64,000 bases of DNA from the NCBI GenBank assembly GCA_040751955.1, contig JBFMFY010000007.1, forward strand, positions 25,932 to 89,931. The letters run 5' to 3'. A program made the translations under genes and the position numbers. This DNA is from SpSt-333 sp040751955 (GTDB taxonomy: Bacteria; Bacteroidota; Ignavibacteria; UBA10030; UBA8401). Numbering within the stretch: the first letter of the stretch is position 1; each line of letters begins with the position of its first letter. This document shows positions 51,267 through 61,400 of this stretch, one piece after another. The notes under the pieces were generated by a model. It was not told the DNA's origin. It was given only the letters and a program-made list of their open reading frames with translations, and ran no database searches.

Positions 51267-51286
51267 TCCTTTGTGTCTTTGTGTGA
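51267..51286 (-). repeat. Right inverted repeat bounding the GxxExxY gene
   Basis: TCCTTTGTGTCTTTGTGTGA, complementary to 50849-50868 with one mismatch. It begins 13 bp past the GxxExxY stop and ends 4 bp before the ATG of the protein kinase gene. Confidence 0.75.
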
Positions 51287-51290
51287 GATA

Positions 51291-52811
51291 ATGAACAGCG
51301 AACAATTGAGAATAGAGCAGAAGATCAGCGAGAGTGGTACGACGACAGTGTATCGTGCCTTCGACGTCGCACTTCATCGTCCCGTGCTGCTGAAAGTGCT
51401 GCACAAACATCTGGCACACGATGAAGATGTCCGTGCCCGATTTATTCGTGAAGCACGTGCGTGTGCAGCACTTCGGAGCGAGCACATCGTGCAGGTGTAC
51501 GATTTGACCGACGTGGAGCAATCTCCCGCCATCGTGATGGAGTTTGTCGAGGGAAGTTCGCTGAAGGATCTCATTGCAAGCGGCGAAGGGAAAGGATTTG
51601 ACGCTGCACGGAAAACCGCCCTCCATGTTCTGCGCGCACTCGCAACGGCGCATGAGAAAAAAATTATCCATCGGGATATTAAGCCGGGCAATATTCTGGT
51701 GAGTGTGGATGGGACAATGAAAGTAACAGACTTCGGGCTTGCATCGTTCGCGCTTTCACCGACGGTGACGATGGAAGGAATGGTGCTCGGTACACCGGCG
51801 TATATGGCTCCCGAGCAAGTGCGCGGCGACGATGTTGACGAACGGACCGATCTTTTTGCGCTCGGCGCAACATTGGTGGAAGTATTGAGCGGCGAAAGGA
51901 TCTTTGAAGGTTCAACCTACACTGAATGCATGAAAAAAGTCCTTGCATTCAAGGAACCGGAGTTGGAAAAATACATTCCGCATTCTTCTCAGGAATTTGT
52001 TCAGTTCCTCAAGGGACTGATGCATCCCGACAAGAACAAGCGGCTTGAGTCAGCGAAAGAGGCGTTGTCGGCGTTCGGCGAAAAGAAATCGAGCGTCTTT
52101 CTCCGTCCGGATGCAGTGCAATTATCGAAACGGAGAGCATTCATACCGGTTCTCGGCGGTGCCGGTGTCATTCTGCTCTTTATCCTTTTTGGATGGATGA
52201 AACTCTCACAACAACCGTCAGGAAAAGAACAACGGTCGAACTCTAATATATCCGGTTCGATCCAGTCTGAAGACACAGTGCAGAAGTTGGAGCAATCGCA
52301 CAACGCAGTGCTCCAATCGCCGGTGCTTCAAACATTCAATTCGCGCGATACCGGATCAAAGGAAGTACCGTTGCGCAATGTTGCAAAAGATTCGGGAAAA
52401 GTATTTCTTGCAAGTACGCCGTGGGCAAAAGTGTACATTGATAATCGTCTGATCGGCGAAACACCGATTGCTACGCCGTTCATTCTTGCTGCCGGTCAGC
52501 ATACCGTGATGTTCATGAATCCATCGTTCGAACCGATCATGAAGACGATCACCGTCGAACCGGGGAAAGAGATGACCGTGACCGGAAATTTTTTTGAACA
52601 CGTCGGTTATGTTATGTGCACCGTCATTCCGTGGGCTGATGTGTATATTGATGAACAAAAGAAAGACACAACCCCGCTGGAAAAACCGATCATGATAGCA
52701 GCAGGAAAACATTCCGTTCGGTTCAAAAATCCGGCATTCATCGACATAGTTAGAGAGATCACCGTTGCACCGAAAGAGACACTGCAGATTACAATTTCAT
52801 TTATCGAATGA
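51291..52811 (+). CDS. Membrane Ser/Thr protein kinase with PEGA domains
   Basis: 506 residues from ATG 51291. The Hanks-type kinase domain (~1-270) has the catalytic Lys in RPVLLKVLHK, catalytic loop IIHRDIKPGNILV, DFGLASF and TPAYMAPEQ. The glycine-rich loop is degenerate (KISESGTTTVYRAF; three of its glycines replaced by Ser, Ser and Thr). One membrane segment lies near 285 (VLGGAGVILLFILFGWM). Outside are two PEGA repeats, each with a tryptophan-centred start (ASTPWAKVYIDNRLIGETPI; VIPWADVYIDEQKKDTTPLE). The protein could sense the cell envelope and phosphorylate cytoplasmic targets. The stop overlaps the next gene by 4 bp. Confidence 0.9.
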   Translation: MNSEQLRIEQKISESGTTTVYRAFDVALHRPVLLKVLHKHLAHDEDVRARFIREARACAALRSEHIVQVYDLTDVEQSPAIVMEFVEGSSLKDLIASGEGKGFDAARKTALHVLRALATAHEKKIIHRDIKPGNILVSVDGTMKVTDFGLASFALSPTVTMEGMVLGTPAYMAPEQVRGDDVDERTDLFALGATLVEVLSGERIFEGSTYTECMKKVLAFKEPELEKYIPHSSQEFVQFLKGLMHPDKNKRLESAKEALSAFGEKKSSVFLRPDAVQLSKRRAFIPVLGGAGVILLFILFGWMKLSQQPSGKEQRSNSNISGSIQSEDTVQKLEQSHNAVLQSPVLQTFNSRDTGSKEVPLRNVAKDSGKVFLASTPWAKVYIDNRLIGETPIATPFILAAGQHTVMFMNPSFEPIMKTITVEPGKEMTVTGNFFEHVGYVMCTVIPWADVYIDEQKKDTTPLEKPIMIAAGKHSVRFKNPAFIDIVREITVAPKETLQITISFIE

Positions 52812-53590
52812 CCATCTTCGTGAAAATATTATTTCTCGTCCCTCTCTTTTTCCTCTCACTTTTCTCTCAGGAGCTGTTATCAATTGATTCTACGCTCCAT
52901 CAGATAGAATCTCTCTATAACAATGCGCGGTACATTGATGCAGAACTTGAAGCCAGGAGATTATCTGAAGAAGTAATCATTTCGGATTCGGTGAAGGTGC
53001 AGGTTGAAAAATGGATCGCCTTTTCGCTTATTGCGCAGGGAAGAACTATTCCTGCGCGTGAGCGGTTCGTTTCTCTTCTCTCGATCAATCCGGATTTTGA
53101 GCTCGATCCGGTTCTTACGTCGCCGAAGATCTTATCTGTATTCAACGACGCTAAAGTGAAATATCGTTCGAATAAGAAATTCCAATCCGACTCTTTAAAA
53201 GACGAAAGGGAGCGTATTGTGCAAACAATTACATACCGCACAGCGCTTTTTCCGGGATGGGAACAACTTCATCAAGGGAGGATGACCAGCGGTTCACTTT
53301 TTTTTGGCGCCGGTATCGCAACACTTGGAGCGGGAATCACATTTGAGATACTTCGCGCGAATGCAAGGGAGGAATATTTAAAAGCAACCATTCCTTCTGA
53401 TATCGCTGCAAAATACAATTCGTACAATTCGTACCGCAAATCGGAAATTTATTCATTCATCGGTTTTGCCATTGTCTATTTCTCTTCGGAGATAGATGTG
53501 TTTACAAACAATGATTCACAATCACTGTCTATAATGCCGTCAAACGATCCTTTGTTGGGGCAGTCAATCACACTTTCCGTCAAATTCTGA
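52808..53590 (+). CDS. Secreted/membrane protein with TPR-like N-terminal part, translationally coupled to the kinase
   Basis: 260 residues, starting with a signal peptide (MTIFVKILFLVPLFFLSLFS). Residues ~25-115 are helical and TPR-like (IESLYNNARYIDAELEARRL, GRTIPARERFVSLLSINPDF). The second half has RTALFPGWEQLHQGRMTSGS and two hydrophobic segments (FFGAGIATLGAGITFEIL; EIYSFIGFAIVYFSSE), recalling the PGWGQ-type domain of DUF5683-like proteins. The ATG overlaps the kinase stop, suggesting a partner or envelope substrate of that kinase. Confidence 0.7.
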   Translation: MTIFVKILFLVPLFFLSLFSQELLSIDSTLHQIESLYNNARYIDAELEARRLSEEVIISDSVKVQVEKWIAFSLIAQGRTIPARERFVSLLSINPDFELDPVLTSPKILSVFNDAKVKYRSNKKFQSDSLKDERERIVQTITYRTALFPGWEQLHQGRMTSGSLFFGAGIATLGAGITFEILRANAREEYLKATIPSDIAAKYNSYNSYRKSEIYSFIGFAIVYFSSEIDVFTNNDSQSLSIMPSNDPLLGQSITLSVKF

Positions 53591-53678
53591 CATGCATAGG
53601 CTGCATTCAGCCCCGCAGGTTTTGCGTAGTACTTGTAGTAAAATCCTTAAAACCACGAAGATTTTTCTGGTTTTTCAA

Positions 53679-53693
53679 TGGCACACGGATTGC
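53679..53693 (+). promoter_or_regulatory. Sigma-54 (-24/-12) promoter match upstream of the large secreted protein
   Basis: TGGCACACGGATTGC matches the sigma-54 consensus TGGCAC-N5-TTGC at every defined base, including the fixed GG to GC spacing. Transcription would start near 53705, leaving a leader of ~145 bases before ATG 53851. A sigma-54 activator gene lies at 49367-50842. Confidence 0.6.
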
Positions 53694-53850
53694 GGTTCAA
53701 TGCAGCGTCGTTCTATCATTCTTCAACGTTTCACTCAAACCGGGCTGTATGCTTCCCCCTTTTGCATGCAGTCCGGAGTATATCAACCGCCGCAATGGCG
53801 ATGTGAGATTTTCAAAAGTACATCATAACATTCTCTTGGGAGGATTCACT

Positions 53851-56463
53851 ATGAAACGTTTTCTTACTGCTTTTATGTTGATGCTGCTTAGTACGGCAGC
53901 GAGCTTTGCGCAGACGGAAGATCCTTCGTTTAAATTGTTTGCGACGAGGGTTGATCTTACGGGCGAAGTAAAGCTGATCTGGACCACTCCCGCAGGCGCA
54001 CCTGCAAATACTTCTTACGAATTGTATCGCGCCAAAGTCTCAGACTCCACAACATTCACTTTGGTAACAACGATTTCCGATACTGTTTACATCGACAAAA
54101 TCCCGACACCGATTACTACGATATCGAATAGTTATGCGTACTATGTGTATGCAAAATTCAACGCAACGATTTTGAAAACGAATGTAATTATTCTCCCTGT
54201 TCCGGGAATACCGCCGATCGGTTCATTCCGGTTGGAGGGTAAGATCGACAGCGGAAAAGTAAAACTTGTCTGGCAAAAACCACCGGTCGATGTCGCCGTT
54301 TCATATTATCTTGTCTTTCGCAGTATGGTATCGGGTGAAAACCCGGCGATTGTCCAAATTGACTCAACGGCAAATCAATGGTCAATTACAGACTTACCGC
54401 CGCTTCCGGCTATATTCGCCGATTGGAAATTTTACTTTATTGTGAAAGCCAAACTTGCTACAGGTGAAATTTTAACCAGCACTACTCTTCAGTTGACCTA
54501 TTCTACAAGGCCGCCTCATGACGATGTGAAATTTATTTCCATTCCTCCGAAGTACGGACAGGCAGGAAAGAAGTATGAATATACCGCCAAAGCTGTTTCA
54601 TCAGACTCGTCTGCAGTTATTCGCTACTCCGGCTGGGCTAGCCAGGGATTGTTGAATGTCGTTGTTCCCGAATTCAAAATCGATTCCGTCACTGGTGTCG
54701 TTAATTGGACGCCGGCATCGAAGGGATGGTATCACATCATCATCAATGCGAAATCGAATAAAGGGGGGCATGCAAAACAGGAATTTGCCGTTGCAATTAC
54801 CGGCGGTAATGGCACTGTTCAGGGTAAAGTAACCGATACGATGAGCGCAGGTATTCCAAGAGTACTCATTGAAGCCTTTAAAGTGGAAAACAGCACTGTA
54901 TTCTCATTTGCTTATTCCACATTGACCGATGAGAACGGAAACTATCGCATTGAACGGGTCGATCCCGGCTCATATAAACTGCGTGCGTCCGCACCGGGGC
55001 GGTATGAAAGCCAGTGGTATGACGGTGTGAAGGAAGCAGGGCAGGCAACTGTGATCTCTGTAGCAGATTCGCCCGCTGTGACTATCGCAAACTTTAAATT
55101 ACGCGGTGGTGCCAATGTACGTCCAAAGGTGACTGTGTCGGGTTCAGTGAAAGATACGGCAGGATTTGCCATCGTTGACAGAAATTGCCGGGTGGTTTTT
55201 GTTCGTGCAGAGTTTGCGTTGAATTTTGGCGGCGGGTTGAACCTTTCCGGCGACAACATGCGGAAGTTTTTTGAGTTGAACATGCACGGCGATTTCCGAC
55301 TTGAGGGAAATTCTGAATATGTGTTCAAGACGAAGACCGATTCACTCGGGAATTACAAGATACAACTTCCGCACGGCGCGTATATTGCATTCGCTCGTGC
55401 AAAGGGATACGAGACTGAATTTTACAATGAACAGTCGAGCATTCTGACGGCGGATATCGTCAGAGTACCTGATCCGCGCATGCCTCCAATGGATCCACCG
55501 ATTAATTTCACACTTGCACCGTTGCCGCCGGTCGTTCTTGGCGAAATCAGCGGCGCAGTGATTGATTCTGTAAAAGATATTTTTGTTCCGGCGCGTGTGC
55601 TGGCAATCCGGGATGGCTGGAGATTCAACGACCACCATCGTGTTTCGCGTGTGTATGTTACGGATACGGATTCTACAGGGTATTACAAGTTCGAAGATCT
55701 GCTCCCCGGCACGTATGTGGTGATGGCTGTGCCGCTCGGAAACTATGCACCGGCATTTTATTCCCACGATACATCCAATATGAGATGGAAACGTGCAACA
55801 AAGATCGTCATCAACGGCAACAGCGTGGATGGAATAGATATTTACGTTCATCCGTTTGGTCCGTCTGCACAAGGGTACACCGGCATTGTTGGTACTGTTA
55901 ACTATTCCAGCAGCATGGGTGGTGGAAATATGCAGGGTGGCGTAAAATCTGGTGCAGTCGTCTATGCGTATCGCGGCGGCGAGATTGCCGGATATGCCTT
56001 TACGAACGCAGAAGGTAATTACGCGATCACAGGACTCTCTGCAGGATCGTACTCAGTGTTTGTTGACAAACCCGGCTACAATGAATCGGTTGTTGTCAAT
56101 GCCGAGGCAGGATACACTATCTCAGGAACACCAGTGAGCGGTACGGCAGACTTTATGCTGAGTCCAACAAGTGTCACTGTTGATCGTACGGTTCAACCGA
56201 CTCAGTTTGTGCTCGACCAGAATTATCCGAATCCGTTCAACCCGAATACCACAATCAGCTATTCGCTGCCGAATGCTGAGAATGTAACACTGAAAGTGTA
56301 CGATCTTCTTGGTAAAGAGGTAACGACACTTGTCAGCGGCTACCAGCAATCGGGGAAATATACGGTGACGTTCAACGCGGCGCAGTTATCGAGCGGCGTC
56401 TATTTCTATCGGCTGGAATTCGGAAAGAATACATTTGTTAAAAAAATGATCCTGATGAAATAA
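53851..56463 (+). CDS. Large secreted multidomain protein with type IX sorting signal
   Basis: 870 residues from ATG 53851 (GGGAGGA seven bases upstream); the frame reaches further back but lacks a signal there. Signal peptide MKRFLTAFMLMLLSTAASFA. The N-terminal third has two fibronectin-like units (GEVKLIWTTPAGAPANTSYE; KVKLVWQKPPVDVAVSYYLV) and a cadherin-like unit (GVVNWTPASKGWYHIIINAK). Then come three carboxypeptidase-regulatory-like sandwiches (GTVQGKVTDTMSAGIPRVLI; VVLGEISGAVIDSVKDIFVP; YTGIVGTVNYSSSMGGGNMQ). The C-terminal ~85 residues are a type A sorting domain (LDQNYPNPFNPNTTISYSLP, VYDLLGKEVTTLVSG, GVYFYRLEFGKN, KKMILMK), which directs export by the type IX system and surface attachment. 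Probably an adhesin or structural surface protein. Confidence 0.88.
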   Translation: MKRFLTAFMLMLLSTAASFAQTEDPSFKLFATRVDLTGEVKLIWTTPAGAPANTSYELYRAKVSDSTTFTLVTTISDTVYIDKIPTPITTISNSYAYYVYAKFNATILKTNVIILPVPGIPPIGSFRLEGKIDSGKVKLVWQKPPVDVAVSYYLVFRSMVSGENPAIVQIDSTANQWSITDLPPLPAIFADWKFYFIVKAKLATGEILTSTTLQLTYSTRPPHDDVKFISIPPKYGQAGKKYEYTAKAVSSDSSAVIRYSGWASQGLLNVVVPEFKIDSVTGVVNWTPASKGWYHIIINAKSNKGGHAKQEFAVAITGGNGTVQGKVTDTMSAGIPRVLIEAFKVENSTVFSFAYSTLTDENGNYRIERVDPGSYKLRASAPGRYESQWYDGVKEAGQATVISVADSPAVTIANFKLRGGANVRPKVTVSGSVKDTAGFAIVDRNCRVVFVRAEFALNFGGGLNLSGDNMRKFFELNMHGDFRLEGNSEYVFKTKTDSLGNYKIQLPHGAYIAFARAKGYETEFYNEQSSILTADIVRVPDPRMPPMDPPINFTLAPLPPVVLGEISGAVIDSVKDIFVPARVLAIRDGWRFNDHHRVSRVYVTDTDSTGYYKFEDLLPGTYVVMAVPLGNYAPAFYSHDTSNMRWKRATKIVINGNSVDGIDIYVHPFGPSAQGYTGIVGTVNYSSSMGGGNMQGGVKSGAVVYAYRGGEIAGYAFTNAEGNYAITGLSAGSYSVFVDKPGYNESVVVNAEAGYTISGTPVSGTADFMLSPTSVTVDRTVQPTQFVLDQNYPNPFNPNTTISYSLPNAENVTLKVYDLLGKEVTTLVSGYQQSGKYTVTFNAAQLSSGVYFYRLEFGKNTFVKKMILMK

Positions 56464-56489
56464 CAAGGAAGGGAAAATGCAGGAGAATA

Positions 56490-56515
56490 CAAAGGCGGAC
56501 ATTTGTCCGCCTTTG
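56490..56515 (+). terminator. Rho-independent-type terminator after the secreted protein gene
   Basis: CAAAGGCGGACA, loop TT, TGTCCGCCTTTG: a perfect 12-bp stem 26 bp past the stop, followed by TTATTTC. Confidence 0.8.
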
Positions 56516-56674
56516 TTATTTCAGTCAGTCGTTTGTAGGATTTTAACTGATATTCCATAGAAAATTATACCTGCAATTGAAGATGATGTTTGTTTCTATA
56601 CCATGCATCGCATCGTTCTTCCGATAGTCCTCATTTTTTTGTATTTTACCGAAGCATAAAAATGAACGGACTCA

Positions 56675-58363
56675 ATGGAACCAAAAGAAAAATCAGATTT
56701 CATCCGCGATATCATCAACGAAGATCTCAAGACAAATAAATTTCACGGCAGAGTACACACCCGCTTTCCCCCCGAACCGAACGGCTATTTGCATATCGGC
56801 CACGCAAAATCTATCTGCCTGAACAACGGATTGGCAAAGGATTACAACGGCAAGTTCAATCTCCGGTTCGACGATACCAATCCGGAAAAAGAAGAACAGG
56901 AATATGTCGATTCTATTATAGATGACGTGCGATGGCTCGGCGGAAATTTTGAAGATCGTATCCTTTTCGCTTCCGATTATTTCAGCAAGATGTACGAATG
57001 GGCTGTCGCGCTCGTGAAGAAAGGGAAAGCGTATGTTTGCGATCTTACAGCGGATCAAGTGCGCGAAATGCGAGGTACGTTGACAGAACCGGGAAAAGAG
57101 AGTCCGTACAGGAATCGGAGCGTTGAAGAGAATCTCGACCTGCTCGATAGAATGCGGAAAGGGGAATTTCCTGACGGATCAAAAACACTCCGCGCAAAGA
57201 TCGATATGGCGTCGCCGAACCTGAACCTGCGAGATCCGATCATGTACCGCATCGTGCATGCGGAACATCATCGTCAGGGAAACCGGTGGTGCATCTATCC
57301 CACGTACGACTGGGCACACGGGCTGGAAGATTCGATCGAAGGGATCACCCATTCCATTTGCACGCTGGAGTTTGAGAATCACCGCCCGCTGTATGACTGG
57401 TTCCTTGACGAATTGGGAATTTACCATCCGCAGCAGATAGAGTTTGCGCGGTTAAATTTAAGTTACACCGTGCTGAGCAAACGCAAGCTCCTCCGCCTCG
57501 TGCAGGAAAAGCATGTCTCCGGATGGGATGATCCGCGCATGCCGACGATTGCAGGTTACCGCCGCCGCGGTTACACGTCTGAAGCGATCCAGAATTTTTG
57601 CGACATCATCGGCGTTGCTCGTCGTGATAGCGTCATCGATGTTGCGCTGCTGGAATATTCCATCCGTGAAGATCTTAACAAACGTGCACAGCGTGCCATG
57701 GCTGTCCTTCATCCGTTGAAAGTTGTCATCACAAATTACCCTGAAGGGAAAACAGAAGAACTGGATGCTGTGAACAACCCCGAGGATGAATCGGCGGGAA
57801 TTCGTAAAATTCCGTTTGGAAGAGAGATGTATATCGAGCAGGACGATTTCCGCGAAGTACCGCCGCCGAAGTATTACCGTCTCTCACCCGGAACAGAAGT
57901 ACGGCTTCGTTATGCGTACATCATCAAGTGTGAAAAAGTGGTGAAGGATGAAAAAGGAAATATCGTTGAACTTCATTGCACGTACGATCCCGAAACACGA
58001 AGCGGTATGCCGAATGCGAACAGAAAAGTAAAGTCAACGATCCACTGGGTTTCAGCGCAGCATGCAGTTGATGCGGAAGTGAGGTTGTACGATCGGTTAT
58101 TCATCAAAGAGAACCCTGATGATGTTGATGAGGGGAAGGATTTTCTCTCCAACCTTAATCCCAACTCGCTGCAGATCCTTTCACGATGTAAAGTGGAACC
58201 GATGCTGGGGAACGCAAAACCGGGAGATCGGTTTCAGTTCGAGCGGATGGGATATTTTGCTGTTGATACAAAAGAGAGCAGTCCGTCATATCTTGTCTTT
58301 AACCGCATCGTAACACTCAAAGATGCGTGGGCGAAAATTGAACAAAAAGGTGAGAAGAAATAG
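56675..58363 (+). CDS. glnS: Glutaminyl-tRNA synthetase
   Basis: Charges tRNA-Gln with glutamine in the cytosol. 562 residues from ATG 56675. Class I motifs: the HIGH box in PPEPNGYLHIGHAKSICLNN, FDDTNPEKEEQEYVDSI, YPTYDWAHGLEDSIEGITHS, and the KMSKS-like loop in YTVLSKRKLLRLV. The C-terminal anticodon-binding beta-barrels include KVVITNYPEGK and IHWVSAQHAVDAEVRLYDRL. It is clearly GlnRS rather than a GluRS (GYLHIGH and SKRKL are GlnRS-typical), so this bacterium charges glutamine directly at least in part. Confidence 0.97.
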   Translation: MEPKEKSDFIRDIINEDLKTNKFHGRVHTRFPPEPNGYLHIGHAKSICLNNGLAKDYNGKFNLRFDDTNPEKEEQEYVDSIIDDVRWLGGNFEDRILFASDYFSKMYEWAVALVKKGKAYVCDLTADQVREMRGTLTEPGKESPYRNRSVEENLDLLDRMRKGEFPDGSKTLRAKIDMASPNLNLRDPIMYRIVHAEHHRQGNRWCIYPTYDWAHGLEDSIEGITHSICTLEFENHRPLYDWFLDELGIYHPQQIEFARLNLSYTVLSKRKLLRLVQEKHVSGWDDPRMPTIAGYRRRGYTSEAIQNFCDIIGVARRDSVIDVALLEYSIREDLNKRAQRAMAVLHPLKVVITNYPEGKTEELDAVNNPEDESAGIRKIPFGREMYIEQDDFREVPPPKYYRLSPGTEVRLRYAYIIKCEKVVKDEKGNIVELHCTYDPETRSGMPNANRKVKSTIHWVSAQHAVDAEVRLYDRLFIKENPDDVDEGKDFLSNLNPNSLQILSRCKVEPMLGNAKPGDRFQFERMGYFAVDTKESSPSYLVFNRIVTLKDAWAKIEQKGEKK

Positions 58364-58402
58364 TGCAATCATTTTTTCTTTAGTACTTGATTTCACGATA
58401 CA

Positions 58403-58424
58403 CCCCGCATCTGCGGGGTTTTTA
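58403..58424 (+). terminator. Rho-independent terminator after glnS
   Basis: CCCCGCA, loop TC, TGCGGGG followed directly by TTTTTA: a classic terminator, 40 bp after the glnS stop. Confidence 0.88.
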
Positions 58425-58464
58425 TTTGATTCTCGATAGCACAGTCGTTATTTTCTTCAACGCC

Positions 58465-61400
58465 ATGATGAAATTTTACTATAGAACAATCTCCGCGGTG
58501 TTACTCGTTTTGCATCCCATGCTTGCACAAATCACCGGCAAGCTGACGATTGATGACGGTCTTTCTCAAAACTACATTTACGATATCCTTCTGGACCGGC
58601 GTGGATTTCTCTGGTTCGGCACGAAAGAAGGATTGAACCGATACGACGGTTATTCGTTTGTGGTGTACAGGAACGATCCTCTGGACCCACACTCGTTATC
58701 GAATAATACAGTTACCTCATTACACGAAGACAACGCCGGTGGATTGTGGGTAGGGACAATCTCCGGCGGATTGAACAGATTTGACCGGTCAACGGAGACA
58801 TTCAGTAGAATCAAACTCCAGCAGTCGCACCGTTTTACCGAATCAATCGATAACATTACAGCAATCTTTTCTGATTCAGACAGTATGGTGTGGATCGGCA
58901 CACACGGCAGCGGTTTATTCCGGTACGATCCGCAAAGGAGGGAAGTAAAGAGATTTTTTCCCGATTCGGTGCAACGCGGCGGGGTGTTATTCAACAGCGG
59001 CATTGCCGATATTTCGGAATGGGACGGGATGATGTGGATCGCAACAAACAGCGCTGTTTCATCCTTCGATCTGCAAACGGAAAAAAAAACGACGTACGTT
59101 CATCCAAAGATCACTCCTCGAAACGGCATAACGACGTTGTTTAAAACATCCCGCAATGAACTGCTGGTGGCTCATAGAAACGGCGTCGATCGGTTTGACG
59201 GCAAAAATTTTAATCCGGTGTTTACCGCTAACGACTCCAATCAGATGTACTGGACGAGCCGTATTCGGGAAGACCGGGAAGGAAATCTCTGGTTTGCTAC
59301 CATGCGGCGTATTGTCAAATACGAACCACATAAAAAACAATTTACTGAGATCGCTTCGATCAGCGACGAACGGTTTACTCGTGGATTTTGTATCGATTCA
59401 TCGAACGTTGTTTGGTGCGGGACAACGGGTTGGGGTGTGTATATCAGCAATCAAAATGTCAGACGGTTCGGTGCCATGCAGGGGAATTTTTTGTCTGAAG
59501 TGTTCGGGAAGGAAATTTCTCTCGTGCACCGATTCATTCAAAAGAAGAACATTACTGCTGATATTTCGTTTTCACTTCGCGGCGGTATGTTTCCTTCCTG
59601 CATTCATGACCGTGCCGGGAATGCGTGGCTGCTCACCAATGTAGGTCTGTTTTTCCACAAGAAAGATTCCGCTGATGTACGTCTTATTTCTACCACACCC
59701 CGTCAATACAACTCTATGCCCGCGTGGTCAACAAGCCGTGTGTATGAAGACCGGGAGGGAGAAATCTGGATCGGCACGGTTGGCGGCATCAGCAAATTAA
59801 ACAAACCCACGTACACATTTGAGTATTACAGAATATATCCCGGTCAGGAAATTTCGAGCGATGACCTGAACCTGTCATCGTACAAAGATATTACCGCCAT
59901 ATTTCAGGATAAACGCGGCATGGTATGGATAGGAACTCCGGCGAACGGTTTGTTTCGGTTGGATCCCGCAACGAATGAGATACACAATTTTGTGAATCGC
60001 GATGGCGACCTGCGTTCACTCAGCAGCAACCATGTGCTTTCCATTTGTGAAGACCCGTTTGCACCGGATTCAATATTGTGGATCGGAACAGACGGCGGCG
60101 GGTTGAACCGCTTCAACGTTCACACAGGAACATTTTCATCATTCACGCAGAGAAACAATTTTCCGAATAATGTCGCCTACGGTATTCTGACGGATAAAAA
60201 TAATTTTTTTTGGATCAGCACGAACTTTGGATTAATTAAAATGAATCCGAAGACGTACGAATGGAAACAGTACGATGTTCATGACGGTTTGCAAAGCAAT
60301 GAATTCAACCGGAACGAATTTTATAAAGCCCCGGAAGGGAAAATGTACTTCGGCGGAATTTACGGTTACAACGGTTTTTTTCCTGAAACAATATACGATA
60401 ATCCGGTAGTACCGCATGTTGTACTGACTGAATTCAGCATTTTCAACAAGACGATCACCCATTCCTCGAAACAGTCGCCACTGAGGATGTCTATTTCGGA
60501 AACGCGAAGTATTACCCTGGAGTATTCGCAGAATATGTTTACTCTTGAATTTGCAGCGCTTGAGTTTTCTGCGCCGTTAAAAAATAAGTACGCGTACAAA
60601 CTGGAGGGATTCAATGATGATTGGATTTATTCCGGAACGCAGCGGCAGGCAACGTACACCAATCTCGACCCCGGTGAATATACGTTCCGTGTTAAAGCAT
60701 CGAACGGTGACGGTGTGTGGAACGACAAGGGAACATCCCTCGCCATCACAATCCTCCCGCCATTTTATATGACGTGGTGGTTCCGCGGAATTGTCATCCT
60801 GTTTTTCGCTGCGGCAGGTCCGTCTGTATATTTCCTCCGCGTCAATCAATTGAAACGGGAACAGAAACGCCAGCATGAAGTTTCGCAGATGTTGATCGAA
60901 AGTCAGGAACAAGAGCGCAAACGGATTGCGCAGGAAATGCACGACTCTCTCGGACAGGAACTATTGGTGATAAAAAATCGAGCGGTGATGGGGTTGAAAA
61001 CGGCATCGGCAGAATCCAGAGAGAAAAAACAATTGGAGCAAATTTCGGACGGCGCAACGAATGTTCTCAAACTCGTCCGAACAATTTCACACAATCTTCG
61101 TCCGCCTGAACTGGACCGTTTAGGTTTAACCGAAACAATTCGCTCTATTCTATTGACTATTCGCGATGCAACGAGTAAGACGCTGCATGCTGAAATCGAT
61201 ACAATCGATGGTCTCATAGAAAAAGAAAACGAGATCAATCTGATTCGGATCCTTCAGGAAGCAGTGAGCAATATTGAGAAGCACTCCGGCGCAACGGAAA
61301 TTACTGTTCACTTGAAAATCGAACAACCGAATATTAATCTCTTACTTAAAGACAACGGCAGAGGATTTGCCGTTGATGCGGTAAAACATGGCATCGGCTT

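Noticed and set aside
53591..53678. Further gene in the gap before the large secreted protein
   Set aside because: No frame with a binding site or domain; only a weak GGCTG-CATT-CAGCC hairpin near 53599 and the sigma-54 promoter match.
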